NCBI RefSeq assembly: GCF_009937995.1
Contig: NZ_AP021881.1
Location: 1,054,001 to 1,118,000, forward strand
DNA length: 64,000 nucleotides
Direction: 5' to 3'
DNA from: Sulfuriferula nivalis
GTDB lineage: Bacteria > Pseudomonadota > Gammaproteobacteria > Burkholderiales > Sulfuriferulaceae
A program made the translations under genes and the position numbers. Positions 34,862 to 44,891 of the stretch are shown here, one piece after another. Each line of letters begins with the position of its first letter. Position 1 is the stretch's first letter. The notes under the pieces are model-generated. The model searched no databases. It was given only the letters and a program-made list of their open reading frames with translations, and was not told the origin of the DNA.

Positions 34862-35775
34862 TTGACAGCCCCCACACCCATCCCCGCGCACTTCGAGCAC
34901 AATCACCAGCGACTGCTGAATTGCCTCAAGCTCAGAGGCATGCAGCCTAAAACCATCGCCTTGTATTCACACGGCGTACGGCGCGCAGCGGTGTATTTTA
35001 ATGACCAGATAGACGCGCTCACCAAGCCACAATTAACCGACTATTTTGTTCGCATCCTGGATACCCATTCATGGAGTACGCTCAAACATGATCTGTATGG
35101 ACTGAAGTTCTATTATGCCCATGTACTCAGCCAACCCTGGCCAGGTGCGGATCTGGTTAAACCACCCAAGTCATATAGCCTGCCCGACATCATTACCGTC
35201 GCCCAGGCACAACAAATCTTCATGGCCACCCGCGTATTGAGCTACCGCGTATTCTTCTTCACCCTCTACAGCCTGGGCTTACGATTAGGCGAAGGCTTAC
35301 GCTTGCAGGTAGGGGATATCGATGCGGATCGGATGCGGGTGCAAGTACGCAACGCCAAAGGCAACCGTGATCGATTGGTGCCGTTATCAGAGAACACCTT
35401 GCAGGTATTGCGCCGTTTCTGGCTCACCCATCGCAACCCAAGCTTGCTCTTTCCTAATCGACACGGCGGTCTTGCCAAATCGCACTTGGCACGCACCCCG
35501 CTGGATCGTGGTGGTATCCAGACCACCTTGGGTCAAGTGACCCGTGACTGTGGCTTAAAAAAAGAATTACACCACACAGCCTGCGCCACAGCTATGCCAC
35601 CCACCTGATAGAAGCTGGCATCGATTTACTCGAAATTCAGCAGATACTCGGACACCAGTCCATCCTCACCACCATCCGCTACACCCACCTCACCGAACAA
35701 CGCCATCAGAGCGCACACACTCGCCTTAATCAATTAATGGAGAAATTCCACATTCATTGGGGCAAAGTCAAATGA
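34862..35775 (+). CDS. IS91-associated tyrosine recombinase, copy 2 (-1 frameshift)
   Basis: Same arrangement as at 3079-3992: TTG start, zero frame ending at 35608, and the HxxR/His/Tyr-containing C-terminus in the -1 frame after the A7 tract (35557-35563), ending in the ATGA overlap with the transposase at 35772. Preservation of the -1 frame without stops here again supports it as coding. Confidence 0.8.
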
Positions 35776-36887
35776 TCAGACTGGCGCACATCGTAGCAAC
35801 CTACGCAGCTAAACTGCTTGCACAACACGGTCATCACCTATTGCCCAGCCAGCAAGCTGCCTTAACCGCCTTTCAAACCTGCCGTAGCCAGATGAGCCCG
35901 AGGATGCAACTTGCCTGTGATGATTGTCAAACACCCAGCTACCTGCCACATTCCTGCGGTCATCGGCATTGCCCGCATTGCCAGGCGCACGAATCACAGC
36001 GCTGGATAGACCAGCAATTACACAAATCCATCCCCGCCAACTACTTCATGCTCACCTTCACCGTGCCCGCCCAGTTGCGCACACTGGCCTGGCAACATCA
36101 GCGCGTCATGTATGACTTGATCACACGCTGCGCGTGGGAAACAGTCAACACCTTCAGCCAAAACGACAACAAGCTGCGCGGCAGCGCAGGGGCGGTGACT
36201 GTACTGCATACCCATAACCGCCGACTGGACTATCACCCCCATGTGCATCTCGTCATGCCCGCTGTCGCCTTTAACCCCAAACAGCGACGCATGCGTCATA
36301 AACACGGCAACTACCTGTTTAACCACAAAGCCCTGGCCAAAGTATTTCGTGCCAAATTACTGGCAGGCATCAGACAAGCAGGACTCACCCTGCCAAACGA
36401 TTACCCGACCGATTGGGTGGTGGATTGCAAAGCCGTCGGCACTGGACAGCACGCTCTGATCTACCTTGGGCGCTATCTGTATCGGGGGGTGATACAGGAG
36501 AAAGACATCCTCTCCGACCGGCATGGTCAGGTCACCTTCCGTTACCGGAACAGCCAAACCAAACAAATGGAAACCCGTACCTTGAGTGGTGTAGCCTTCC
36601 TGCGACTGATACTGCAACACATTCTGCCCAAAGGCTACCGCCGCGCCCGCAACTTTGGCTACCTGCATCCCAATAGCAAACTACTCACCCAGCTACAGCT
36701 GACCCACCTATGGCGACGGAACAATCCGCCGCCAGCGCAACCCAGACCAGCGATACGTTGCCAATGTTGCGGTGGGGTGATGAAGATAGTGCGCACACGT
36801 ATCAAAGCGATACCGCTAGCCACATCAGCCCCATCTATAAAACGGGAACACAGAGCAGATGACACAGGGTGGGAGACCATGCGCTAA
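35772..36887 (+). CDS. tnpA: IS91-family HUH (Y2) transposase, copy 2
   Basis: 371 aa, identical in translation to copy 1, with the zinc cluster, HPHVH metal site and YLGRY tyrosines intact. Capable of supplying activity to the other copies in trans. Confidence 0.95.
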   Translation: MIRLAHIVATYAAKLLAQHGHHLLPSQQAALTAFQTCRSQMSPRMQLACDDCQTPSYLPHSCGHRHCPHCQAHESQRWIDQQLHKSIPANYFMLTFTVPAQLRTLAWQHQRVMYDLITRCAWETVNTFSQNDNKLRGSAGAVTVLHTHNRRLDYHPHVHLVMPAVAFNPKQRRMRHKHGNYLFNHKALAKVFRAKLLAGIRQAGLTLPNDYPTDWVVDCKAVGTGQHALIYLGRYLYRGVIQEKDILSDRHGQVTFRYRNSQTKQMETRTLSGVAFLRLILQHILPKGYRRARNFGYLHPNSKLLTQLQLTHLWRRNNPPPAQPRPAIRCQCCGGVMKIVRTRIKAIPLATSAPSIKREHRADDTGWETMR

Positions 36888-37195
36888 ACCAGCCCACACC
36901 GCCCACCTGCCAGACTAGGCAGGTATGGCCGTGCTCGCCCTGAAGAAGGCTGAAATTGGGTTAACATGCCCGAAAAGCCGACTAAAAACGGTGAGTTGAA
37001 TAGAATAAGTTGCTGCAATGGCAACGTGAAGGTCGTGAAATGGCGGGTGGGATGCGTAACGCGTCCAGTTATGCCAGCATAGTCAAAAAGATATTTCCAT
37101 AAGCGCTCAAGCAACACCCGCCCCAGCCATGCCGGGCTTGTCCAACAAACGGTTCAGATTGTGGCTCGCTTCGCGATCACAATCTAACCTTATTC

Positions 37196-39057
37196 GTTAG
37201 AACTCGAGTCATAACCAACTCAAGTTCATCCATATCGGCAATATCGTTTAATAGTAATACAAATTCATCACCACCTAAACGTGCCGCAGTATCATCACCT
37301 CGGATAATGGCATTTAACCGACTAGCCACTTCCATCAACAGGCTGTCGCCTACATCATGTCCATAATGATCATTGACAGGTTTGAATTCATCTAAATCTA
37401 TCATACAAACGGCAAGCAGTGCATTTTGTCGTTTTGCGCGAGCAATTGCGCTGTTAAAACGGTCACTGAGCAATATACGATTAGGCAAATTAGTAAGCGC
37501 ATCATGTGTTGCCTGCCAACGTACCGAGTGAAGTAAACGATGTTTTTCTGTTACATCATGGAACACCAACACACACCCCAGCAAGGTGCCATCGGGCTTA
37601 AATATAGGCGATGCTGAGTCTTCAATATTATATTCTGCGCCATCTCTAGAGATCAAAAGAGTGCGACTGTTTAGCGTTACCATTTTGCCATCACGCAAAA
37701 CCAAATCCACTGGGCTTTCTACTTTGTGGCGAGAACTCTCATCGATGATATTGAAGACGCTTGACAAGGGTTTGTCACGCGCTTCATCCAATGTACAACC
37801 AACCAAACCCTCCGCGACCAAGTTCATGAATATCACCAGACCTTTCATATCGGTCGTGATAACCGCATCACCAATTGAGGCTAGCGTTACTTCAGCGAGT
37901 TCTTTGGCTAAATACAAGCTTTGTTCGAGTGTTTTTTGACTAGTGACATTTTTGACGTTTATAAGTATATGTTGCTCGTCTGGCAATAGCGCTAATGACA
38001 TATTAACAATCACGCGTTGTCCAGTTTTATCTATGCAAGTTTTTTCGTAAGTATCTACATAACCTGTAGCTAAAACTTGCTGCAATACGGCCATTGAGCG
38101 CAATACGTCTTCTGGGGCACTCATTGCAATACATGACGTTTTAAGCAATTCTTCTTTGCTTAGCCCAGTCATGCGCTCATAGGCAGGATTAACCGCTAAA
38201 AAATTAGATTCCAAGTCCAATACCGCAATACCATCTCTGGCGATGTTATAGAGGGTTTCAAATTTCTCTTTTTGTTGCTGAAGAGCGACTTCAAGTAGTT
38301 TTCTATCCGTAATGTCACGTACTGCCATGTGGAGTAGTAACTCTCCGTTTACGGTAATAGCAGTAAGTGATATGTCAGCATTAAATTGGCTACCATCCTT
38401 ACGTAAGAATAACCACTCATAATGGTAATTGCCGTTTCGTAAAGCCAATGAATTTATCTCAGAGAACTGTTCCTGAGAGCATTTAGCATCTGCTTGATAG
38501 GGTGGCGACAATTGATACACACTCTTACCAACCATATTAGTCTTGTCATTACAGCGAAACTGACGAAGTGCAGCCGAATTGCAGTGCACAATACGTCCGC
38601 GTTTGAGTATCATCGCAGGATCAGTCGTTTCCTCAAAAAATGCCTCAAATTGTTTGTTTTGTGTAAGTAGTGTCTGTGCCTGTAACTTTTCTTTAGTAAT
38701 GTCGGTACGAATAGATATATATTGTATCGGTAAGCCCGTATCATCAAGAATCGGTTTAATCGAAGCTCGTACCCAATAAATATCACCATTCTTACGTTTA
38801 TTGCACAACTCTCCTAACCATGTTTGACCGCTTAATAACGTATCCCACATTCCTTGATAAAAAGAATCTGGATGTACACCAGATTTCAGTATTCGATGAT
38901 TGCGACCCAGCAATTCTGATCTGGTGTAGCCCGAAATATCGAGAAAATGTTGGTTAACATAGGTGATGTTTCCTGCAGCATCCGCCATGCTCACAATTGC
39001 ATGATCGTTTAGCGCAGACTCAAGAAGTTCTAAGTGAATTGATGCGTTCATTAGCAT
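37196..39057 (-). pseudogene. PAS-GGDEF-EAL-CZB protein, 5' part cut by IS91
   Basis: Begins MLMNASIHLELLESALNDHAIVSM (start 39057 or ATG 39051). Contains four successive PAS/PAC sensor modules (about residues 10-125, 135-260, 265-375, 385-500: YVNQHFLDISGYTRSELLGR, MILKRGRIVHCNSAAL, FLAVNPAYERMTGL, GLVIFMNLVAEGL) and most of a GGDEF domain (DALTNLPNRILL, AARLGGDEFVLLL). The frame is cut after MTRVLT by IS91 copy 2. Before insertion the protein would have both made and degraded c-di-GMP under PAS and zinc control. The truncated GGDEF lacks its C-terminal strand and is probably inactive. Confidence 0.87.
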
Positions 39058-39555
39058 AACTCCTCTACTTTATGGATGAAGATTTGCTATATTTTATATG
39101 GCGTTAGATTGCGCAGATTGCAGCATGTATAAACATCCATACAACCCATAATAGCTTATTTTACTGGTTGTGAATGTTGTGTATTATCTTATGATAAGTT
39201 TTGTGTTCTTTTGTCGACAATTCACTACACTATGTACAAAAAATCAGGCAAGTGTTTCATCTTTATGCGTACTTTTAACGTCAAATAGTAAGATGCAAAA
39301 AATTTCACACTCAGCTCACAGACATAATTCCCCGTATCCTTACTCAAATTCAAACAACCCATCATCAAGCAGGATAATACTGCTTGATATACCGTCAAAC
39401 TCAGATACCAAAGAATCTCAGCCATATATAACTCCAATGTGGATACCCAACGCCACGCCTCACTTAAAACTTCATTTTTCCATTTAACTCAACTTAATCC
39501 AAGGCACACATGCGTTTAAAGCATGTATGTCACCACTTTCATAAGGAGTAATACC
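39058..39555. other. AT-rich intergenic region without clear genes
   Basis: About 500 bp upstream of the c-di-GMP gene (leftward). Short ORFs on either strand (for example 39170-39487) lack ribosome-binding sites and have random composition. A ribosome-binding site ATAAGGAG at its right edge belongs to the small zinc-ribbon ORF at 39556. Confidence 0.4.
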
Positions 39556-39699
39556 ATGGCAATCTCATGCCCACAGTGTCAATCAACCTGTATCGAAACT
39601 AAAAACTACGGTCGTAAAACTGGTCATGCAATCGGTTCTGTTTTGGTGGGGGGATTACCATTCCGAGTGACCACTATTGTACGTATCACGGATCTTTGA
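39556..39699 (+). pseudogene. Truncated small zinc-ribbon protein
   Basis: Behind AAGGAG the ATG at 39556 opens a 47-codon frame MAISCPQCQSTCIETKNYGRK with a CxxC-x3-C start typical of small zinc-ribbon proteins. After about residue 33 (GSVLVGG) it runs into the degenerate repeat beginning ATTCCGAGTG (39660) and stops soon after, so the 3' end has probably been replaced. Function unknown. Confidence 0.5.
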
Positions 39700-39765
39700 T
39701 GATGAGATTATGACCATCCGGCTTGGCCGAAAAACAGTCGTTCGATATAACTTGTGCACGTCGTC
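39660..39765 (+). repeat. Unrecognised degenerate repeat, copy 2
   Basis: ATTCCGAGTGACCACTATTG...GATGATGAGATTATGACCATCCGGCTTGGCCG parallels copy 1 at 33130-33275 (minus) at about three of four positions. It interrupts the small zinc-ribbon ORF on its left and abuts the VIT gene on its right. Confidence 0.5.
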
Positions 39766-39786
39766 ACCCCGATGTTCAGTGGTATT

Positions 39787-40470
39787 TCATACTGATGTAT
39801 TAAACAGCATACCTATGCCCGCAGTAATCGCCATAGCCAACACTCCCCACAAGGTAACTCGCCATATTCCCTTGAGTATGCTGGCACCACCTGTGTGGGC
39901 AGCCAGCCCGCCTAATAGTATAAGAAAAAGTAACGAAGTCACGCCAACTATCCAGGTAAGGTATAGCCCAGGTGCAAGCCATGCACATATCAGCGGCAAT
40001 CCTGCACCGACAGTGAATGATAGTGCCGAGGTAATGGCTGCCTGTAGCGGATTCGCGCTCATGATTGCGGAAATACCTAATTCGTCTCGGGTATGCGCAC
40101 CCAGAGCATCTTTAGCCATCAACTGAACCGCAACCTGTTTGGCTAACGGCATATCCAGCCCTCGTTGTACGTAAATCGCAGTGAGTTCAGCGACTTCGTG
40201 TTCGGGGTCGGTTGCCAGCTCTATCCGTTCGCGCGCAATGTCGGCTTGCTCGGTGTCGAATTGGGAGCTGACGGAAACATATTCACCCGCAGCCATCGAC
40301 ATCGCACCAGCAACCAAGCCCGCCACGCCGGCTATTAATATGCTGTTGTGACTGGCGTTCGATGCTGCTACCCCCATAATCAAACTGGCGGTAGATACGA
40401 TGCCGTCATTTGCGCCCAGTACGGCAGCGCGTAGCCAGCCTATGTGTTGAGTTTTATGATTTTCTGACAT
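39787..40470 (-). CDS. VIT1/CCC1-family metal transporter
   Basis: 227 aa. Signature N-terminus RAAVLGANDGIVSTASLIMGVAAS, then MSMAAGEYVSVSSQ with the conserved Met/Glu metal site, and an acidic cytosolic loop (ARERIELATDPEHEVAELTAIY) that in VIT proteins binds the metal. Five predicted membrane helices. The family moves Fe2+ or Mn2+ out of the cytosol by proton antiport. Single gene with its own start at 40470. Confidence 0.9.
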   Translation of the reverse strand: MSENHKTQHIGWLRAAVLGANDGIVSTASLIMGVAASNASHNSILIAGVAGLVAGAMSMAAGEYVSVSSQFDTEQADIARERIELATDPEHEVAELTAIYVQRGLDMPLAKQVAVQLMAKDALGAHTRDELGISAIMSANPLQAAITSALSFTVGAGLPLICAWLAPGLYLTWIVGVTSLLFLILLGGLAAHTGGASILKGIWRVTLWGVLAMAITAGIGMLFNTSV

Positions 40471-40676
40471 GGGTAGTCTTTCAAAAAAATTGGCGCTGTT
40501 ATGGGTATTGTCGTGGTTAGTGCATGAGTTTCAGGTTAACATCATTTAACCATTATTTAATTGTAAGCGTATGAAATATGCAGCACGGAGTGGCCTGTAA
40601 ATGCATATTTGTTACAGTACCTCAGCTCAAATTATTTGAAACGAGTTCGGCTGTGATACCCGCAAACCTGGACAGG

Positions 40677-42107
40677 CTATTTCTGGCTTGCGATGGGAGA
40701 GCCGCCGAGTGCAACAAGCAGTCGTGCGCTATCTGCATAGCGCTGATGCTGGGCGCGTATCATGTCCAGTTGGGCTTTTGCCAGGATACGTTGTGCGTCC
40801 TGTAATGGTAATAGCCCGATAGCACCTGCCTGATAACGGCTGTGCGCCATATCCAGTGAGCTATAGGCGTTGTTTAGTGCCTGGTTTGTGATGGTTAATG
40901 TTTCGTCATCATGTGCCAGTGCGGTCAGTCCATCTGCGACTTGTCTGAAAGCAACCAGTATGGTTTGCTGATATTGTGCCAGCGCGGCTTGATAAGCCTG
41001 CTCGGCTTCGCGTTTTTGGGCGTTTAGCGTACCACCGTTGAATAGCGGCGCTGTTAGCCCAGCGGCAATAGACCAGGCATTGTTCGCTGTGTTGAATAGT
41101 CCGGCAGGTGTTAGTGCTTCCTGCATCATGTTTGCGCTCAATGTCAGTTGCGGATACAGATTTCCTGTGGCGACGCCGATGGCTGCGCTGGCGGCATGCA
41201 GATTGGCTTCTGCTGCCAGTATGTCTGGTCGTCTTTTAATCAGTTCGGATGGCAGGCTGACTGGCAATGTCTGTGGCAATGTTAGCCGATTAAAATCCAC
41301 CTCTGGAGGTGTCCAGTTGGCGGGCGTTTTGCCGACGAAAATGGCAAGAGCGTGGCGGCTGATGCTGATGCGTTGTGCTATTGGTGGCAGCAGGGCTTGA
41401 TCGGTGTTGAGCTGATCTTTGGCATTGAGTATATCCAGCTTGGTCATTGCGCCGGCGGCGTATGCTTCCTCAACCAGCGTCAGGGTTTTGTGGTCTTCGG
41501 CAAGCATACGTTCGATGGCGGCACTTTCTGCATGGCCAGCAGCCATTTCCAGTGTGGTGGCGACGGCGTCGCCAGTCAGGGTCATATAGGTGGCGTTGAC
41601 TTCATGTGCCTGATAATTCGTCAGTGCCTGCTGCCGCTCAAGGGCGCGGTGTTTGCTGCCTGATAAATCCAGTGTCCAGCTGATAGTTGGTCCTACTTCG
41701 TAGTAGCTGAATGGCGGGATGACAAAATTGCTGGGGCCGAACAGCGCTACACCATATTTTTGTCGTCCAGCTGTGGCGCCCAGAGTCGCCTGGGGTAAAA
41801 GGCTGCCGCTGGTTGCACGCACGGTTTCCTCTGCCTGTGCCAGTGTGGCTTTGGCCGCCGCCAGGTCGTAATTATTGGCGATAGTCTGGTGGATGATGTC
41901 ATTCAATGGCGCCGACGCAAATAGTGACCACCATTCCGTTTCCAGCTGTTTTCCCATCGCGATGCGCTGACTCAGTGGTGCGGATTCATTGCTGGCGATA
42001 TAGGTATCTGCTTGCGGCGAGGTCGGGCTTTTGAAATCAGGGCCGACGCTGCATGCGGACAGCAACAACAGGGCGGTTAGGTATAGGCCGTATTTTTGTA
42101 TGTTCAT
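40677..42107 (-). CDS. NodT-family outer-membrane efflux lipoprotein (LysR-linked operon)
   Basis: 476 aa. Lipoprotein signal LLLLSACSVGPDF (lipobox LSAC), then the two TolC-like repeats (WWSLFASAPLNDIIHQTIANNYDLAAAKATLAQAEE; ...RRPDILAAEANLHAASAAIGVATGNLYPQ). Forms the trimeric outer-membrane channel of a tripartite pump. Start overlaps the stop of the EmrB-like gene (ATGGAATGAAC region, 4-nt overlap), so it is the last gene of the operon emrA-emrB-nodT. Confidence 0.93.
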   Translation of the reverse strand: MNIQKYGLYLTALLLLSACSVGPDFKSPTSPQADTYIASNESAPLSQRIAMGKQLETEWWSLFASAPLNDIIHQTIANNYDLAAAKATLAQAEETVRATSGSLLPQATLGATAGRQKYGVALFGPSNFVIPPFSYYEVGPTISWTLDLSGSKHRALERQQALTNYQAHEVNATYMTLTGDAVATTLEMAAGHAESAAIERMLAEDHKTLTLVEEAYAAGAMTKLDILNAKDQLNTDQALLPPIAQRISISRHALAIFVGKTPANWTPPEVDFNRLTLPQTLPVSLPSELIKRRPDILAAEANLHAASAAIGVATGNLYPQLTLSANMMQEALTPAGLFNTANNAWSIAAGLTAPLFNGGTLNAQKREAEQAYQAALAQYQQTILVAFRQVADGLTALAHDDETLTITNQALNNAYSSLDMAHSRYQAGAIGLLPLQDAQRILAKAQLDMIRAQHQRYADSARLLVALGGSPIASQK

Positions 42108-43705
42108 TCCATTACCGCCGTTTCTTCAGGACTTTGCGAACGTGCCGCCGGGCGTAAAAATACCAGCAGTGGAATCACCGCCAGCGTCAGCACCATCATT
42201 AATTTGTAGTCGTTGAGGTAGGCGATCATTGCCGCCTGATTGGTGATCATGTGGTTCAGTGCCGCAAGCCCTGCGGGTGTGTGGGGGGCGATATGGCTGG
42301 AGAGGAAAGCTGGGTTGTCCAGATTGTATGGCGTGATATGTTCCACCAGCCTTGCGTGCATGATCTGGGTGTTTTGTGTCAGCAGCGCGACCACGGCGGA
42401 GATGCCGATGGCGCTTCCGAGATTACGCTGCAAGTTGAAGAAAGCCGTGCCTTCATTGCGCAGTGCCGCCGGCAGTGTGCCGAATGCAATGGTGGATAGC
42501 GGTACATAAACCAGACCGACGCCAAAGCCTTGAATAATGCCGGAGATAACGATGAGGCGCTCGTCCATCAGCAGGTCGAAATTCGTCATCTGCCATAGCG
42601 AAAATGCAGTTAATCCCAATCCTGTTGCCATGATCATCCGCGCATCAAACCTGCCTATCAGCCTGCCGACCACCATCATCCCCAGCATCGTCCCCGCACC
42701 ACGTGGGGCGGTGACCAATCCACTGACGATAACGGGATAATTCATTTCGTTTTGCAGCATGGGCGGAATTAACGCTAATGTGGCGAACAACACTACGCCG
42801 ATGAGAAAGATAAAAATGTTGGCCATGACGAAATTGCGGTCAGTAAACAGGGCGAGACTGAGAAAAGGGTGCGGGTGGGTAAAACTGTGCACCACAAAAT
42901 AATATAGCGCGATGCCTGCTACCATGGCTTCCAGGATGATTTCTCTGGAATTAAACCAGTCGTTGATACCGCCACGGTCGAGCATTAATTGCAGAGCGCC
43001 TATGCACAGGCTCAAGGTCACGAAGCCGAAGAAATCGAATTGCTTTAACAGCTTTTTTGTTTCTGGCATGGAAGCTGACAAGCCGAGGAAGGCGATGATG
43101 CCAACGGGCACGTTGATGAAAAATACCCAGCGCCAGCTGTAGTCGGCGGTCAGCCATCCACCCAGTATCGGGCCAAGTACGGGACCCAGCGTCACCCCTA
43201 TACCCCACATGGCCATGGCTTTGCCGTGGTTTTCTGGCGGGTTGATGTCAAACAGAACTGCCTGCGACAGTGGCACTAGTGCCGCGCCAGACATGCCTTG
43301 TAGCAGTCGGAACAATACGATTTCCGGCAGGCTGGTGGCGATGCCGCATAACGCTGAGGTCACGGTGAAACCGACGATGGAAATCAGAAAGACTTTTTTA
43401 CGGCCAAAGCGTCCGGCCAGCCAGCCTGTCAGTGGGATCATGATGGCGGTGGCGATGATGTAGGAGGTCAGCACCCAGCCCATTTGATCCTGCGTGGCAG
43501 ATAGCTCGCCCTGCATTTGCGGCAGGGCGACGTTGGCGATGGTCGAGTCCAGTGCCTGCATGATGGTCGCCGCCATGATGGAAAAGGTGATGAGCGGGCG
43601 ATTTAATTTGGCAGTGGCAATATCCGCATGGGGCGGATGGGGGACTGCTGAGCCTTCGCCAGCTTCTGCGCTGATTTCCTCCAGCGGAGTTGATTGCGTT
43701 TCCAT
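42104..43705 (-). CDS. EmrB/QacA-family (DHA2) MFS efflux pump
   Basis: 533 aa with 14 predicted membrane helices and DHA2 motifs: LDSTIANVALPQMQGEL (motif D1), GWLAGRFGRKKVFL (motif A) and GPVLGPILGGWLTADYSWRW (motif C of drug antiporters). A 35-aa acidic N-terminal cytosolic tail precedes helix 1. Two nt separate it from the membrane-fusion gene. Exports hydrophobic drugs or acids by proton antiport together with its partners. Confidence 0.93.
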   Translation of the reverse strand: METQSTPLEEISAEAGEGSAVPHPPHADIATAKLNRPLITFSIMAATIMQALDSTIANVALPQMQGELSATQDQMGWVLTSYIIATAIMIPLTGWLAGRFGRKKVFLISIVGFTVTSALCGIATSLPEIVLFRLLQGMSGAALVPLSQAVLFDINPPENHGKAMAMWGIGVTLGPVLGPILGGWLTADYSWRWVFFINVPVGIIAFLGLSASMPETKKLLKQFDFFGFVTLSLCIGALQLMLDRGGINDWFNSREIILEAMVAGIALYYFVVHSFTHPHPFLSLALFTDRNFVMANIFIFLIGVVLFATLALIPPMLQNEMNYPVIVSGLVTAPRGAGTMLGMMVVGRLIGRFDARMIMATGLGLTAFSLWQMTNFDLLMDERLIVISGIIQGFGVGLVYVPLSTIAFGTLPAALRNEGTAFFNLQRNLGSAIGISAVVALLTQNTQIMHARLVEHITPYNLDNPAFLSSHIAPHTPAGLAALNHMITNQAAMIAYLNDYKLMMVLTLAVIPLLVFLRPAARSQSPEETAVME

Positions 43706-43707
43706 GA

Positions 43708-44739
43708 CTATAGCGCTTGCAAGCGACTGTGCTGGGTGTCTACATCGACTATAGCACTGAGCCCGGAACGTAATGGACGTTTGGGATCAAGGTCGTCTAT
43801 GCTGATGCGTACTGGCAGTCGTTGTACGACTTTGACCCAGTTGCCAGTGGCATTTTCGGGTGGTAGCAGTGCAAAACTCGCACCAGTGCCTGAACTCAGG
43901 CTGGTGACGCTGCCGTGGAAACTGTGGTCTGGATAGGCATCAACGTCTATGGTGACTTTTTGTCCTGGGTGCATGTTAGTAAGCTGGGTTTCCTTGAAAT
44001 TCGCCTCTATCCAGATGATTTTGCTGGAGATCAGTGAAAATACGGGTGTGGCTGCATTGATGTACTTGCCGGGCTGGAGTTGATCTACTTTGGATACGAT
44101 GCCGTCCATCGGGGCTTTGATGATGGTGTATGACAGGTTTAATTGCGCGCGTTCCAATACAGCTTGTGCTTGCTGCACGTCTGGATGCGCGTTGATATCG
44201 GTTGTAACTGCGTTGCCCAGCAGCGCATGAATATTATTCTGTTCTTGCCTTGTTGCGTTCAGTTTCTGCGTAGCATCATCTACTGCGTGTTGTGCCATTT
44301 CCAGCTGTTCCTGGGACGAAATGCCTTTGCCCGCCAGTATTTTTTGACGATCTAGTTCGCGTGTCTGGTAGCGTAGCGTAGCCACTGCGGCCTGTGTATC
44401 TGCCTGACGCTGGGTGTAGGTGGCTTGCAGCGCTGCGGTTTGCAGGCGGGCATTAGCCAGTTTAGCGTTTGCGTCCTGGATGGCGATGAGATAGTCGCGG
44501 TTATCCAGTGCAAATAGCGGGTCGCCCTGATGTACCTGCTGGTTTTCTTTCACGAAAACCTGGGTGACGCGGCCGGCAATATTGGCGCTAATGTCGACAT
44601 GGGCAGCTTGCACATAAGCATTGTCAGTAGAAACGATGCGTCCACCGGTGAAATAAAATATCACGGCAAGTGTCAGGAACAGTATTCCGCCAGCGATAAA
44701 CAGGGGGCGACGCAGTTTGTTGGGTGCTGGATTGTTCAT
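43708..44739 (-). CDS. EmrA/HlyD-family membrane fusion protein
   Basis: 343 aa from ATG 44739 (MNNPAPNKLRRPLF); eight further in-frame codons upstream to 44763 are possible. One N-terminal membrane helix (LFIAGGILFLTLAVIFYF), split biotinyl-lipoyl domain (AYVQAAHVDISANIAGRVTQVFVKENQQV ... APMDGIVSKVDQLQPGKYI), a long coiled coil between, and the EmrA-type end GTGASFALLPPENATGNWVKVVQRLPVRI. First gene of the operon, divergent from the LysR regulator. Confidence 0.92.
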   Translation of the reverse strand: MNNPAPNKLRRPLFIAGGILFLTLAVIFYFTGGRIVSTDNAYVQAAHVDISANIAGRVTQVFVKENQQVHQGDPLFALDNRDYLIAIQDANAKLANARLQTAALQATYTQRQADTQAAVATLRYQTRELDRQKILAGKGISSQEQLEMAQHAVDDATQKLNATRQEQNNIHALLGNAVTTDINAHPDVQQAQAVLERAQLNLSYTIIKAPMDGIVSKVDQLQPGKYINAATPVFSLISSKIIWIEANFKETQLTNMHPGQKVTIDVDAYPDHSFHGSVTSLSSGTGASFALLPPENATGNWVKVVQRLPVRISIDDLDPKRPLRSGLSAIVDVDTQHSRLQAL

Positions 44740-44796
44740 GTGTGTGCCTGTGCTATAGACCATTTCGATAATGGCATTGTAGTTGAGTCTGATTGT

Positions 44797-44828
44797 GATG
44801 ATAATGCCTGATAATGCATATACATTAT
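44797..44828. promoter_or_regulatory. Putative LysR operator in divergent region
   Basis: Two direct TGATAATGC units (TGATGATAATGCCTGATAATGC) followed by CATATACATTATG form repeated and inverted ATAATG/CATTAT half-sites midway between the divergent efflux operon and the LysR gene. Suitable for a LysR tetramer; unproven. Confidence 0.5.
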
Positions 44829-44891
44829 GTGGTTTAAGCGAACAATCAACTGCTTGCCGGACGGGTGGCTGTTATAGACAGGAAATGAAAA

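Larger units (their letters stand above)
34753..37195 (+). mobile_element. IS91-family element, copy 2
   Basis: 2443 bp, same ends, length and encoded proteins as copy 1. GTT lies at 34750-34752 and 37196-37198. The empty site reconstructs as GATGTTAGAAC within the GGDEF domain coding sequence, with V-L-T-S-L-S across the junction. Orientation is opposite to the interrupted gene. Confidence 0.92.

Noticed and set aside
39170-39487. 105-aa ORF upstream of the c-di-GMP gene
   Set aside because: Low-complexity Ser/Asn/Pro composition, no ribosome-binding site and no family features.
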